Shown: positions 1 through 12,881, counted from the first letter of the stretch. The stretch is DNA of 64,000 bases from Craterostigma plantagineum (GCA_027422505.1 JAPQWV010000729.1:186001-250000), one strand, 5' to 3'. The notes: generated from the letters alone by a model not told the origin. Made by a program: numbers and translations.

Positions 1-1109
1 TGTCACTGGAATTTAACTAAGTCGTCGACACCTCATATCAACTTTGCCACTACCTCAACGAATCTCATTCATTAGGTTCCACAGAACAGCCCGCCGTTTT
101 CGTTCAAGTTCATTACCCGCGACTCTCTAGGTCCGTCTCAACTGACATGGGAGGAATCCACGAGTCCCGGTATTCGCCTAGCCAATCCAACGGTACCGAA
201 CAGATCCCAGTTGAGAACGAATTTTGATCTAATCGAAATTCGGGCGAACCGACTATAGTGTATACATTTAAATACTTCTTACGCCTTTCACTTGCGTCCC
301 GGTTAGGTGAGAGCCATGCAAATGTCAAACTCACTAACCTAACACTATGTTATAATCGAGACCGAACGATTATTTAAACTCCGCTCTGTATCTAATACAA
401 GCAAGTTTTCCAAGCTTCGGCCGAAGGCTTTATAATCGTCACTCTCCGATTACCTCATAGGACATTAACCTATACGAATATAGGCAGTGAATTCCGCTAG
501 CAGTCAAAGCCCGGCAATCACCTCCGTAAAGTCGGTTGCGTTTCGTCGCTGACCCGTGTCTCATTTATGACCACTTGCGAGCCTAGCCGACTAGCGACAA
601 ACCGAAATCGCGAAAGCAAATCCGTCAATGACCCTATCGGTCTGAGGCTGCAATAGTCATTCGTTCAATCATTGACAACATTCGATTTTCGGCTTGTGTC
701 TGTTTCGCGACTATACTTTGTTCTGTATTCTGCTCTGTATTCTGCTCGTCATTGTGCTTCAATCGAGAAACTAGTTGACACAATTTCCTTTCCGATCGAA
801 ATACTTCTTCCACCGCAAACCCGCACGAGAAATCTGTTCCACACGAATCTGCCCGAGCTTAATCTGTTCAACGAGAAATCTTTTCATCATTCAACAGCGA
901 ACAACTCTGTTTAACCCTCGAAAAATCTGTTCAAACACTTGAGAAATTGGGTCAACGAGTTAAACTTGAGTCAACGCTCGAAAAACTCACACCGAGAATT
1001 TTTTTAATCGAAAAATCGTCTGATTTTTTTTCGATTGAGAAAACCTGAACTTCATCTACTTCGTGCGTCGACATTTAGATACATATACATACACAGGGCA
1101 AATTGCGTT
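1..1109. other. Unassigned non-coding DNA
   Basis: No convincing gene is seen here. The ORFs of 73 and 80 codons (113-334 minus, 672-914 plus) have no recognisable motif and look like chance ORFs. The right part (about 900-1060) is rich in the words CGAAAAA and GTCAA. It is probably decayed repeat DNA lying outside the LTR that begins at 1110. Confidence 0.4.
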
Positions 1110-1457
1110 TGTAGAATATCAATATTAGTTGTGCTTTGATTTAATTAGCTGTTCTTGTAACTAGGGGCGTTGATTGTATTAGTCCTTAGTTTAGGATTTG
1201 GTTTGTAATTTATACCAAGTATGTTTGGTATAAATAGATATACAAACAATGAGCTTAATACAGACAATTAGTCAATAGATCCGAAAGGCTTGCAAATCCA
1301 ATTCTAGAGAAAGTCAAAAACCATTCTCTCACTACTCGAATTCTCTCTCGTATTCTTCATTGGAAGGTTTTCGATCGAAATTATTTTCCACAATTCTAAT
1401 CGATTTCCTTAGGATTTGAGTCTATGATCATAGGAGTTGATAATCTAGGACATAACA
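1110..1457 (+). repeat. 5' LTR-like repeat
   Basis: It starts TGTAGAATATC and ends GGACATAACA. One base later comes a primer binding site. A TATA-like stretch (TGGTATAAATAGATA, near 1230) sits where an LTR promoter is expected. Its start is set only by the TG and by the length of the partner LTR. Confidence 0.5.
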
Positions 1458-1458
1458 A

Positions 1459-1471
1459 TTGGTAGCAGAGC
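1459..1471 (+). other. Primer binding site (initiator tRNA-Met type)
   Basis: TTGGTAGCAGAGC lies one base past the LTR end at 1457. It differs by one base from the common plant retrotransposon site TGGTATCAGAGC, which is complementary to the 3' end of initiator tRNA-Met. Confidence 0.65.
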
Positions 1472-2711
1472 AGATTCGTTCTGTTTTGAATCAAAATTGT
1501 TAGAATTCGGATCGAAAATTTAATTCTGAAACTGTTCTGTGCGAAGAACAGTTTTGGCGCGAAAGCTGATTTTCGATCTGATTTGCTGAATTCTGTGCTT
1601 GGTTTGAATTTGATGTTTCTGTGCTCGTTGTTGTTATACTTTGATTGCGATTAGATTCGTAGCTGTTTGAACATCATTTTAGCAGATTGAATTTAATCTG
1701 AAAAGTCACTGTTCATGCGAAGAACAGTTTGAACACGTTCTGATTTTGCTTAAGTTCGACATGTTTAGCTTCGTAACGTGTTTAATTGTGTGTTCGTGCG
1801 TATTCATCATCTGATTACAAGCAATTACCTGCAATCTCAGAATCTAATTCATCGTTTTTGCATGAATCAGTGTTAAGTGCATTATGTGATTTTTGCGATA
1901 ATTTCAATTTTTCTTGCTAGGTTCTTCGATCAGGTTAATTTCTCGATCGTAAAACTCGGCGCGAAAATTTTTCTCGATCAGAATAATCTAGGACCTAACA
2001 GTGTTCTAAGTCCCAGAAATAATATTTCAGTCCCTGTAGTTACTGTTTGGTCCCTAATAGTTTTCGATTTAGTCCTGAAAAGTTCTGATCTAGTCTTAAT
2101 TTTTCAATTTCACCCCAGAACTTCCAATTTTATTGATTTCTCACTCATTAGCATGATTTTACGTTCACAAATTTTTGTTTAGTTATTTTTACAGATAGTC
2201 ATCGCAAAACTTGTTTTCGCCCACAAAACCTTTTGCGATCGAAAAAATTGATTATAAAGGTTTTGATATTAAAGTCTCAAAACGACGACATTTTATCAAA
2301 TCGCAAAACTTTTACGATGGTAAACTATACGTAAATGTTTGAAATTCAAAACTATCTTCTAAAAACAGTACCTCGTCGAAAAGCTTAACAATCGAATGCG
2401 TTACACATTTAAAAAAAAACTTTACTCAAGAATTATTTTCGATCGAAAATAGTGCCTCATATTGATATTAAAACTTATTAAAAATGTTTCGATCGAAAAC
2501 CGTAACCTTCTATTGGCACATTATAGAAAAAGCTTTTGGTATAAACTATTAAATTTTTAAATCAAACTTTATAAAACAAAATCTTTTCGAAACTGAAATT
2601 TTAAAAGCCAAATATTTTAATCAGTATAAAAAATACAAATCACAAAACACGTAAAAGATCAAAATAACAACAAAATTTTAAAATACATAAATAAAAATTT
2701 TAAAAACCAAA

Positions 2712-3849
2712 ATGGACACCTACTCAATTACTCGATTTGATGACACTAGCTCGGACGACTTTAGCTCCGACATTGATGAACCACTGAAGGAGTTTGGACG
2801 TCAACTACGATTAATTGAGAAGGAGTTAAAGAAGAAGTCCAACAAAGACCAAGTCACGCTCAAAGAAGCAATAGACTACAAATTCCGAACAAAAGACGCA
2901 CTTGGCTTTGGCACACGAAGATGAAACTAACACAACCTCTAAGGAGGCAGTGATTCCTAACTCTACATTGTTGAACATGTTAGAATCCTTACAAACTAGG
3001 TACACTAACATAAAAAATGAGCAGAAAGAGAGTTAGAGGATAAATTAACTAAGTCTAAGGAGGAAATAGCTAGTCTCGAATATAAGCTTAGGAGCTCTAG
3101 CATGAAAATTAAAGAATTATCTAAGAGCACCAATATTAGCGAGACTAAGTATATTCCCTTAGAGAAGCATAGGTTGATAGTTAGAGGACATGCTAGACAA
3201 CAACCATAAATGTCTACTTAGAAATCTAGACGAGAAAAGTCTTCTTAAATGTAGACTAGAAGGTATGAGCAAAAAGGTCACCAGTCTAGAAGCCGAAATA
3301 GATAAATCTAATTCTATGAATAGTGAATTAAGAAAGAGTCTAGACACCTGTCAAGCCGAGAAGAGCACTGCTCAAAATAACTATGATTTCTTAAGAGAAG
3401 AACGTGGGAAGCTATACTCTAAGGTTAAACAATTAGAAGATCTTCTTGCGACTTCTAAGACCGAGGAAGCAAAATCTTGTCATTCTGAAAATTCTTCTTT
3501 CATCGATATACCTCCTATTCTTAAGAAAATATAGGATTTAAATTCTATATTAGAAACGGAAAGAAAGAATTTTGAAGCAGAAAACAATGCGCTTTTATTA
3601 GAAATATCTAATCTCAAAGCTTCCTCACAAGAAAAGGTAATTTTAAAGCAAGTTAGGAAAGAAAAAGAGCATTTGAGCGCCAATAGATCAAATACTTCAA
3701 TTTCTAAAGCCGTTACTTCTACATGTTCGTTAAAGCCTATCAATTTTTTAGAAGTACAAACTTTGAAAGTGGCTCTTCCTCAACCAAGTAAATTTTTCAC
3801 GAAAATAATTCAAGTTCTAGCGCACAACTTCATCGTGCGTTTCAAATGA
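2712..3849 (+). pseudogene. Coiled-coil retroelement ORF, frameshifted
   Basis: The first 70 codons start at 2712 with an acidic N-terminus (MDTYSITRFDDTSSDDF) followed by a charged helix. The reading continues in other frames through 2925-3190 and 3190-3534, and after an in-frame TAG at 3532 it runs on to about 3849. Joined conceptually it is near 375 codons and almost entirely Lys/Glu/Leu-rich heptad sequence (for example KKVTSLEAEIDKSN), typical of a long coiled coil. No zinc knuckle or enzyme motif is seen. In SIRE-type copia elements a long coiled-coil segment is part of the gag region, so a gag-associated role is plausible but unproven. At least two frameshifts and one stop make it non-functional. 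Confidence 0.5.
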
Positions 3850-4294
3850 TTCTACTAACTTTTCACTTAAAAAGCCTTGACTTGAAATAATTTTCGAAAT
3901 TCTTATTCTCATGTGAAAAATGTACGTTCTCCACGTACGAATTACGACGCTTCTACTTTACATGCTTATCACTCTATTTGCTCGTATTCTTACATGAAGT
4001 ATCCACTCAATATTCGTTCCGAAAAGCATTTATTACGACTAGGTAGTGAGAAGACCTTTACAAGTACACATTCTAGAAGCACATATTCACATGCTAGAAT
4101 TACTTATCCGTGTAAAAATCAAGCAAACTCGGTGACGAAATTCCTTACACATCTCTTTTAAATTCTAATATTTAGGATGAGTTACTATAAATTTTCTAGG
4201 GATTACAATTTGGTACATTCGCATATAAGCTGAAATGTTAAATGCCAAAGTTTAACAAAAAAATCTATCATGCATTTTTCCGCATTTAGTTCTA

Positions 4295-4298
<4 letters not shown>

Positions 4299-4330
<32 letters not shown>
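4299..4330. repeat. (AT)n microsatellite
   Basis: About sixteen uninterrupted AT units lie inside the decayed element. Confidence 0.95.
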
Positions 4331-4334
<4 letters not shown>

Positions 4335-5080
4335 AAAAATTCATGCACTTCTACTTAATTTTTTCTTTTCTTTGTTTTTATCTCATGTTCATGTTTTTTT
4401 CTCTTTAATAAAAAAAAGCCGCAATATAACCAAAAAAAAATATTAAACAAAAACAACGAAAAATGGGGAGTGACGATTACTCGATCTACATTGATTGGTT
4501 CACAAAAATCTTTCCTTGATATAGGACTGGTTATTTGCTTAATATTGTCTGTCTAGTCGGATTCTTTTGTCTAAAGGTAACTCATTTGTTCCACTAGACA
4601 CAAACCCACATCATATATGTGAGATTTTGAGCCTTATTATTTTTTCGGAAATTTATCCTTCAGCGAGTCACACATCAAATGCTTGTCTTAACATTGTATT
4701 TCTTGGCCTCATACTCGCCTTGCGTTAGATTATTAGGAAAATGATTAGGGCACGTAGGAAAATTCCTCACTTGGCCAAAAATAAAATATCATCCTTAAAA
4801 TTATTCCTCTAGTCATCCCTTTTGAGCCTTCTGATATCTTTTTCTTCATTTGTATCCCGATCAAGCCTTCAACCGTAATTCATAAATTTCGGAGGGTTGC
4901 ATAAACGAGAAAAGGAGGGGGGAAAAAGGCGACGAAAGAAAAAGAAGAAAATGATGACAAAAGGAGGTGGAAAACGCACACGAGGAATGCTCAACGCACA
5001 ATAAATAGTCCAAAAGAACCCGCCTTCCTAATTATTGAAATCTTCTATAAATCATAAGAAGAGGGCATGGATCTTGCTGT

Positions 5081-5330
5081 AAACTTCTCCTTCGATAATC
5101 TAGTATACTCGTCAGAACGGCTGGAAGATGAGCACCATGAAGTGAACTTCTCCAACGATAATCTGGTCTTATATCGAGACAACGAGAAGAGGAGCACGGT
5201 CTTGGGTTCGAATCCCATAGGTGAACTTCTCCAAATCGATAATCTTTGAAACATCTCTAGGGATTAAAAGAAGAGGAGCACGGTATCGACCCGATAACCA
5301 ACAAGAAGAACTTCGCCTTAGATAATCTCT
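5081..5330. repeat. Degenerate tandem repeat, 63-85 bp spacing
   Basis: The core GAACTTCTCC...GATAATCT recurs at 5081, 5144, 5223 and 5308. A second shared word, AAGAGGAGCACGGT, lies between copies. The repeats are open in one frame on each strand, which explains the overlapping 60-69 codon ORFs there. No function is assigned. Confidence 0.7.
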
Positions 5331-7224
5331 CAGCCTCGTAGAGAAGCGGAGCTTCAGCTTGAGCAAGTGTATAATAATATGAAAAACTTTAAGGATGGAA
5401 AAGAAAATAGCGGTGAAGAGGACGACGAAGAAAAGGAAGAAGATCCTTAGTCCACGATTCCTAAATATTTTCCTTCCCTTCTAAGAACCAAAATACTAAA
5501 TCCCTAATCCCTTTGCTTCCAAATCGACGGTCTCTCACTCGGTGAAATGATTAAAAGCGCCTTGATAGCAGGTTAATTGATATAATTTTGCTTGTGTTGA
5601 CATGAGTGATATATCTAGTATCCCATGATAAAAATAATTGAGTGCTAGAGCGAACCTCGTGAGAGTTGTCGAAATGGATCACTCTATGAACTTAGGACTT
5701 TAGTTTGACGACATGACTTGACGGCAAATTATTATTCTATATGTCATGTGAAATTTGCGTGGACATGATCAAAGTGACGTAATCTGACCCCAAAATAAAA
5801 AAAAAGGAATAATAATAAATATAAGAATCGTATAGTCTTGTTTTAAATTTTTCTTTACTTTTATTTTTCTTTGCATATTTTTTATATTTTTCATGCATTT
5901 TTCTTGTTTTTTTGCGTCTATTTTTACTTAACATTTTTCTTATGCATGAAAGATTTCGCACATTTTCAAATGTATTTGCACATTTTCAAATGTATTTAAA
6001 AGCAAAATATTTCATGCTTAAATGGTTACGCAAATTATCATATGCATGCTTAGGAGTTCATGCATACATGCTGAAATTATTATATGTGTTGACTCGTGTC
6101 ATATGTTCTACATTTTCATATGCATATCTTGGTGAATATGTATATCTTTTCGAAATTGTTAAACACTATATGCGTACTTTTTGTGGGGGAGTCAAGATTT
6201 TTACGTGTGAAAACATGAATTAATGGGGAGAATGAAAAATTACTCTATTATTTTAAAATTACTCCTTTAGTAAATTTCCGCTGAGCATTATCTGAGGAGG
6301 AGTAATATGCTTTTACGGGGAGTAATTTTTTTGTAATTCATGTCTACATTTAACTTTAACGGTTACTCTTGACTCACTACTCTCATTTAGTATGAAAAAG
6401 CATAAACGATTAAATCCTCGTGGAGCCTTTTAATGATTTTCAGGATATGAAGTGGATGCATTTCAAGAAGATCCTCCAACCACTTCTCAGAAGCTTACCC
6501 TTGAAGATTTAGCAAATGAAAAACAAGACGGTAAATCCACCAAATTCCGCCGCTCGTATCACTTTGAAACCAGGCTCTCTCCCAACGCCACATTCAAAGG
6601 AGGCTCAGTACAACTTAAAACAACCAAAGAAAGAGACGGCCTACCTTCTTCCAGAACTAGAGACGCTTCTTCGAGGCCGAACCAGACAACTTCCATTCGG
6701 AGAAGACGAAACTGGCGAAACGGAGAAGATGGCTAAACCCCGAGCTCTCTCCTCGACTCTCTCATGCCCCTTACTTCCGGAAGAAGAAGCAAGGACTGAG
6801 GACCGAATGACACGTGACTCAAGCATCATCAAGGACTGAAGTTGTCAATTGTGTCCACTGCATCAAGGATCGAAGTTGCCAACCTTGTCCACTGTATCAA
6901 TGATAGAAGTTGCCAACCGTGTTCACCTCTCCAAACCTCACATCGGACGCCCCGATCTCAACACAAGGTTGACCCAAATAGGGGGAGTTTCGAGTTTCGT
7001 GCGCTTTCAACGGGAGAGATGGAACACGGGCTTTCCAAAATCCGGCAAGAACTTTGTACATCTTACGGCATTTAGGAGAAGAACTTCAAAAGAAGATTCG
7101 AAAGAAAAGCCGATGCCTAGAAGACCGGGTGAGCTTGAAGATTTTCTAAAGAGGAGATTTCAAGGACTCGGGGACTCTTTCCATTGCAAGACGAAGACAA
7201 CCCACGCAATGTTGAAAATTGAAT

Positions 7225-7235
7225 AAAAGGGGGGG
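7225..7235 (+). other. Polypurine tract
   Basis: AAAAGGGGGGG lies immediately before the LTR-like sequence starting at 7237, where plus-strand DNA synthesis is primed in LTR retrotransposons. Confidence 0.6.
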
Positions 7236-7236
7236 T

Positions 7237-7598
7237 TGTTGGAACTATTTTATTGCATTCAATTAATAGAGTAGTCTTAGTCTTGCTATGCAAATTAGTA
7301 GTCTTAGGCTAAATTGTAATTAGTCATTGTATAGGACTACTTGTGTAACTATACCACAATAGGTGGTATATATAAGTGAACTCCTAAGAAATTAGGAGTG
7401 CGCTAAGTATGGTTTTCAGATCAGAAAAATAGAATCAAAAATTTTAGAGAGAAGATTTTAGCGCCTTGCTGTTCTTCAAAGTAACTTCTTTCTGAAGCTT
7501 CAAAGTAGGTAAATCTCAAGCCCTAACTTCGAAATTCTTAGATTTACTATCCGATTCTTCGTAATTCAATCTGTGTTGGATAAAAAAAGGACGTAACA
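7237..7598 (+). repeat. 3' LTR-like repeat
   Basis: TGTTGGAACT...GGACGTAACA, 362 bp. A TATA-like segment (GGTGGTATATATAAG, near 7360) sits in the middle, at the same relative place as in the sequence at 1110-1457. Identity to that sequence is low, so the pairing is tentative. Confidence 0.5.
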
Positions 7599-7609
7599 AT
7601 TCTTCAAGA

Positions 7610-8850
7610 AATATGTCCGGAAAGTCCCGGATCACGGGCACTTCCTCCAATTTCGGGGAGGTTTTCTCTTCCGATTTTATCGTAAAAACAAATTACGCTT
7701 CGCACCCGGCATTATCAATTGCCTTTAGTGCCGATATTCTAGGAATGTTTCTTCGTTTCACTGTCCCCGCGAACGTGAAAGGATCGTATCCTTCCAAATT
7801 AAACGTTACTACCTTACGGTTGCAATCTATAACCGCTCCGTACTTCGACAACCAGTCCATTCCGAGGATTACTTTGTAGTCATTCATCGGAATTACTATA
7901 AAGTCTATAGGCAATTCTCTTTCACCAACTAACACAGGACAGTCTTGTAATATTTGATTTGTTTTAGTTGGAGTCCCATTCGGAACAGTCACATTATACT
8001 CGCACTCGGACCGACTAGGCTTAACCCCGAGTCTCGTCACATACTTAATGGATGCATATGAGTGCGTGGCTCCTGAGTCTACTAGTATGCATGTTGGGGT
8101 TCGGTGTATAGATAGGATACCTGTCACCACGGACGGGTTTTCCTCTGCTTCCTCCGAAGTGATTGTGTATACCCTAGCTGGCTGGCCGGTGGTCTTGCCT
8201 GACTGCCGGCTTGGCTTCCCAGTGCGTTCTTCAGGCATGCCCTGCAAAAGTGCCCCAGTTTCCCGCATCTGAAGCAGTTGTTGGTCTGGGCGTTGCCATA
8301 GTGTCGCTTCCCGCACCTCGGGCAATTTGGGATCGGCGTAGAAAATTCCCCTTGGTTCGGGTTTGGCGGTCGGTTCGGTATCCCCTGCAGGCGTTGTGGT
8401 GGACTATTCTGACACTTCTGCTTTGCGCCCTTGGCAACAAACTAACGCTTTTGGTTGCCCTCGTTCCAATGTGATCTTTGTGCTTGTGCAAATTTCCTTT
8501 TCGCTTCCTGAGCATGAACAATTCTAGCATCGGCCTGCCCCGTCACTTGTGCATATGCGGCCCCTTGGAGCCCAGCCATATTCACATCCTGATACGGCTC
8601 CGGCTTCAAGCCCTCAAGAAAAATGTTCGACCTTTAAAGCATCCTTGCTCACCATGTGGGCTGCGAACCTCGACAGTTGCTCGAACTTCCTGATGTACTC
8701 GGCAACCATCATCGCACCCTGGAGGTTGATGAACTCGTTCATACATGAGCTCTCACTGTGGCAGTAAGGTACTTGCCTCTGAACAGCTCCTTAAATCGAT
8801 CCCAGCTCATGGTTGCGGGGTTTTCAATCACCATGATTACAAAGCCCCTA
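7610..8850 (-). pseudogene. Ty3/gypsy gag-protease fragment
   Basis: Read on the minus strand from about 8833 it gives a retrotransposon gag domain in several frames (MSWDRFKELFRGKYL, then FEQLSRFAAHMV and HFLEGLKPE). A CCHC zinc knuckle follows near 8260-8300 (CFRCG...GHF...C across a frameshift). The aspartic protease ORF 8325-7693 (210 aa) carries the catalytic LVDSGATHS and the downstream VILGMDWL typical of plant chromovirus-type gypsy proteases. The fragment stops before reverse transcriptase at about 7610, just after the LTR that ends at 7598. It lacks LTRs and is shifted in at least three places, so it is a dead remnant. The protein type is the same as in the gypsy element at 41049-47225. 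Confidence 0.85.
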
Positions 8851-8894
8851 ATTACAAAGACAGCTAATAAAATCAAAGCACAACTCTAATTGTT
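8851..8894. other. Junction between gypsy remnant and copia element
   Basis: A short AT-rich segment between two truncated retroelements. No LTR end or target duplication is visible, so both are broken here. Confidence 0.4.
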
Positions 8895-11033
8895 ATTCTA
8901 AAGTAGTCCACAACAAAATGGAGTGGTGGAGCGGATGAGCAGGACTTTGTTAGAGAGGACAAGAGGCATGTTGGGAGCTGCAGGTCTGGATAAATCATAC
9001 TGGGCAGAAGCTGTCAACACCGCCTGCTATATGATCAATCGATCGCCTTCAATGGCTATTGATCAGAAGACGCCGATGGAGATATGGACCAGAAAACTAA
9101 CCGATTATTCCAAACTCCATGTGTATTTGGAAGTCTTGGTTACGTGATGTACAACGCCCAATAAACTACGAAGCTGGATCCGAAGTACAAGAAGTGTTTA
9201 TTCTTGGGGTATGCTGATGGTGTAAAGTGGTATCGCCTGTGGGATCCCACTACCAACAAGGTTGTCATCAACGGGGAGGTTATCTTCTTAGAAGATAAAG
9301 TAATCGGAGAAAATGATAGCACTACAAAGGACCGCTCAGAGACTACGACGATTCAGGTGAAAGGAAAGTCCGTGGAACAAGATTATTCTGAAGCAATACC
9401 AGAGCACGATGAAGGGCCAAGATCATCAACGCCAAAACTTAGAAGGGGCACACGCAAAAGAGCCGCACCATCATGGCATGAAGATTACGATATGGACAAC
9501 AACGTTGCACACTGTCTTCTAACTGATAATGGAAAGCCATATAACGGAGAGCCATCAGCTCTTCAAGAAGCACTGAACAGTTCAGATACAGATCAGTGGT
9601 TGGCGGCAATGAAAGAGGAAATGGAAGCTCTACGAAAAAATAAGACTTGGGAGTTAGTGCCACTACCTTAGAGAAGAAAGGCAATCGGCAACAAATGGGT
9701 CTTTAAGATCAAACCAAACAGCGATGATCAAGTAGAGCACGTTCGTGCACGACTGGTGGTTAAAGACTACGCTCAGAAAGAAGGCATCGACTAGACTGAG
9801 AGATTCTCACCTGTGGTTCAAGTGACGACTGTTCAGGTACTTCTGGCGATGTGTGCTACATTCGACCTACATCTAGAGCAACTTGATAGACAGCTTATCT
9901 TCATGGAGATCTTGAAGAAGAGATTTATATGCTCCAGCCGGAAGGTTTTGAAGACAAAGAAAATGGGAACTTGGTTTGCAGGTTAAACAAATCTCTATGG
10001 GGCCTCAAACAGGCGCCGATGTGTTGATATAAGAGATTTGATTCCTTCGTCATGAGCCTTGGATACAACAGATTGAATGCAGACCCTTGTGCATATTTCA
10101 AGAGGTTTGGAGAAAGTGATTTTATCATATTACTGTTGTATGTTGACGACATGTTGGTAGCAGGCCCCAACAAAGATCGTGTTGAAGAACTCAAGGCACA
10201 GTTGGCTAGGAGATTGAAATGAAAGACTTGAGACCAGCAAACAAGATTCTAGGGATGCAAATTCATCGAGACATAAATAACATAAAGATTTGGCTCTCCT
10301 AGAAGAACTGCCTGAGGAAGGTCTTGCGACGGTACAATATGCAAGAATGTAAGTCATTCTCTACCCCACATCCTGTTAATTTCAGGTTATCCTCCAGTAT
10401 GAGTCTTAGCAGTGAAGAGAGAATGATGGAGATGTCTCGAGTACCTATCCATCAGCGGTGGGAAGTCTTATGTTCGCAATGATTTGCACACGACTAGACA
10501 TTGCGCATGCAGTGGGAGTAGTGAGTCGGTACATGGCGAATTCGGGCAAAGGGCATTGGAGCGCAGTGAAGAGGATCCTACGATATATCAGAGGAACCTT
10601 AGATGTTGCATTATGTTACGGGGAGCAGACTTTACAGGGTATACTAACTCTGATTATGCAGATGATCTTGACAAGAGCAAATCTACCACGGGATGTGTTC
10701 ACTCTTACTGGCGGAGCCGTAAGCTGCGTATCGAAAGTTCAGTTCATTGTCGTGACGTCAACAACGGAAGCAGAATATGTTGCAGCTATGTAGGCAAATA
10801 AAGAGGCGGTATGGTTGAAAATGATCACGGAAGAACTCGGGCACGACCAAGAGAATATTCCTATGTTCTGCGTAGAAAATCATACGAAAGATAACCTAGC
10901 AGATTATTTACCGAAGGCAGTCAACACTGACAAGTTCGTTTGGTGTCGTTCCTCGAGTGCAAAGACGTATGCAACATGAAAGGTAAGGAAGAAAGATTGG
11001 CGTGAAGATCCGATTGATCCTCAATCAAATCTT
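8895..11033 (+). pseudogene. Ty1/copia integrase-reverse transcriptase-RNase H, 5'-truncated
   Basis: The sequence enters in the integrase C-terminal half (QQNGVVERMSRTLLERTRGM), continues through the integrase/RT linker (9204-9671), and reaches the reverse transcriptase. The RT active site YVDD lies at 10139-10150, inside LLYVDDMLVAG. RNase H follows (10458-10800, with GSLMFAMICTRLDIAHAVG) and the polyprotein tail ends near 10930. In-frame stops occur at about 9165, 9669 and 9793, with frameshifts near 9870, 10000 and 10620. Gag, protease and the integrase N-terminus are missing, so the element is 5'-truncated. Tail motifs and the LTR style resemble TNT1-type (Tork) copia elements, an assignment made by eye. 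Confidence 0.9.
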
Positions 11034-11045
11034 CAAGTGGGAGAT
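11034..11045 (+). other. Polypurine tract
   Basis: AAGTGGGAGATT lies directly before the LTR start at 11046. This is the classic arrangement of TNT1-like copia elements. Confidence 0.8.
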
Positions 11046-11584
11046 TGTCGACATAATAAAAAGAAAGGGCAACACGGCTTTGAAGTTTGAATGGTCAAAA
11101 ACATTTAAAGTGAAGAAAAAAAAAAGAAGAAGAATTCGGCGACGCATTCAAATGTTGTTCTGAAGCCTTGTTCACATGCATTATTAAGGCCTATAAATAC
11201 GATGCTCAGGCATGCAAAATCCTATCCCACAGAGTGAAGAAATAAGAGAAAAAAAAAATAGAGATTTCTCCAACCATAAAGATAGAGTTTGAGGGTTTTC
11301 TCTTTTATAGATTGAGAGGTTGTAACTCATATATTTTCCTCTATAGTGACTTCTTCCTTGCCCGTGGTTTTTACCTCGATTTGATTGGGGTTTTCCACAT
11401 AAAAATCTCGGTGTCCACTTTTATCTTTAATTGCCCAAATATTAGTCGCAGCATTATTCGACTGGGTTCGCTGCCACGCCAACAGTACCTCCCCATAAAT
11501 ACAAAACTTAGTTTGTCACTTGAAATGAATAAATAAGTACTTATAACTAAACTGAAAATATGTCAATGTTGTTTAATATCGACA
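11046..11584 (+). repeat. Copia 3' LTR
   Basis: 539 bp bounded by the short inverted repeat TGTCGA...TCGACA, directly after the polypurine tract. It contains TTAAGGCCTATAAATACGAT near 11185, a likely TATA element. The 5' partner LTR is absent from the window. Confidence 0.85.
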
Positions 11585-12868
11585 ACTTGGCACGTTGGTT
11601 CGAATTCAACTAGTCATAGGATCTAAAACGCGTCCACCGTTGAGATACGAAGTATGTGTGTCACTGAACGTGCTACGATATCAATTCGTGTCTCAGCTTT
11701 ACTAACTAATTATCAGGCAAGAACATTACGGATACCGAAACTATACTGAATCTGCTGGAATTAGCTTCGAAAATTAGGCAATATTGAATATCTGTTGAGT
11801 GCACCACGGATTTAGTTCCGTATCTTTGCTGCAATTAGCTTCGAAAATTAGGCAATATTAAATATCTGTTGAGTGCACCACGGATTAGTTCCGTATCTCT
11901 GGACACTTCTTAAACATTTAATATATTTTCTCACGTGAACATTTTCTATCATAGTTGTCTATGAATAAGACTGTCTACGACATTGTAACGCGCTTAAAAA
12001 AGTAGCTGCAGAATAATTCTTTTATCATGTCTTTTCTAAGAAAATTAACATGTTCAACTTAATATTTTGATAAACTGAAGTTTATTGGGTTAAATAGTTG
12101 AATTTCACTATTCAATAACATTTAGTAGGCGGCGGTTGTTTTCTCGTAGGACTGATTTACAGACGGCGCAAAACGCACCGACGCATCTATACTCTTATAT
12201 TAATTGTGAGGGGCTTTTAAAAACTGTCAATTTTATGTCCAATTTGGTGTATCAATTACACTCAATTTTATGTCTTACTTCACGGTTTCCAGATAACTAT
12301 TTTGTTACTATTTTTAGCCAATTTATTAATTGATTAATTATATTCTATTAATACAAAATAAGACCCACGTCCATAATTAGGTAAACCGCCATCACCTTTA
12401 TCTCTTACCTCATCCCGTACGCCAATAACTTCTTTAATTCTATAGTGTCATTTTTGTTTATTATTTTTTTGTGAGGTCGTTTTGTATATGCACGTTTTTT
12501 GTTTTTAATAAAACCTAGAATAATTCTTATTTATTCTATTTTATTAGTTATTTGAAGATAGTGTAGTTGTTGATTTTGGCTTTATTTAGATTTAATTATC
12601 GAGGGTTACTAGTATAATTTATTCTTTTGTATTAAATGTGAGGGATGACGATAAACTGTCACTTTGTTCTGTTAAATTATTTACATCTTAACCCCTCAAT
12701 TAAATTAATTAAATAATTATTATTCACTTTTAAACTGTTTTTATTATTTATTTTTTATCTTTTATATATACTATTAAACATTGAACATTATAAATATCAA
12801 AATTTAAAGTGATATGAAATTATTATATTTTTGGCACACGGATAGAGTGTACGAAAAAAGTACTAGTT
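11585..12868. other. Intergenic DNA
   Basis: Apart from the 74-bp duplication at 11761-11908, this AT-rich stretch shows no supported gene or element boundary. A 65-codon ORF at 12136-12333 has no recognisable motif. Confidence 0.5.
11761..11908. repeat. Two tandem copies of a 74-bp unit
   Basis: The unit starting TTAGCTTCGAAAATTAGGC occurs at 11761 and again at 11835. The copies differ by only a few bases (for example GGATTTAGTTCC against GGATTAGTTCC), so this is a recent duplication. Confidence 0.9.
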
Positions 12869-12881
12869 AACGTTATAGGCG

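Larger units (their letters stand above)
1110..7598 (+). mobile_element. Decayed LTR retrotransposon without recognisable pol
   Basis: The block is bounded by two LTR-like sequences of about 350 bp (1110-1457 and 7237-7598), both TG...CA and both ending in TAACA. A primer binding site follows the first and a purine tract (7225-7235, AAAAGGGGGGG) precedes the second. Between them lies a coiled-coil ORF (2712-3849) and about 3.4 kb with no recognisable protease, integrase or reverse transcriptase. The two LTRs are only loosely alike and the 5-bp flanks (GCGTT and ATTCT) do not match. The block may therefore be an old non-autonomous (LARD-like) element or two related elements fused together. A coiled coil in the gag region is known from SIRE-type copia elements, and that link is my inference. 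Confidence 0.5.

Noticed and set aside
5190..5225. tRNA gene or SINE suggested by GGTTCGAATCCC
   Set aside because: No A box at the right distance, no cloverleaf, no tail or target duplication.
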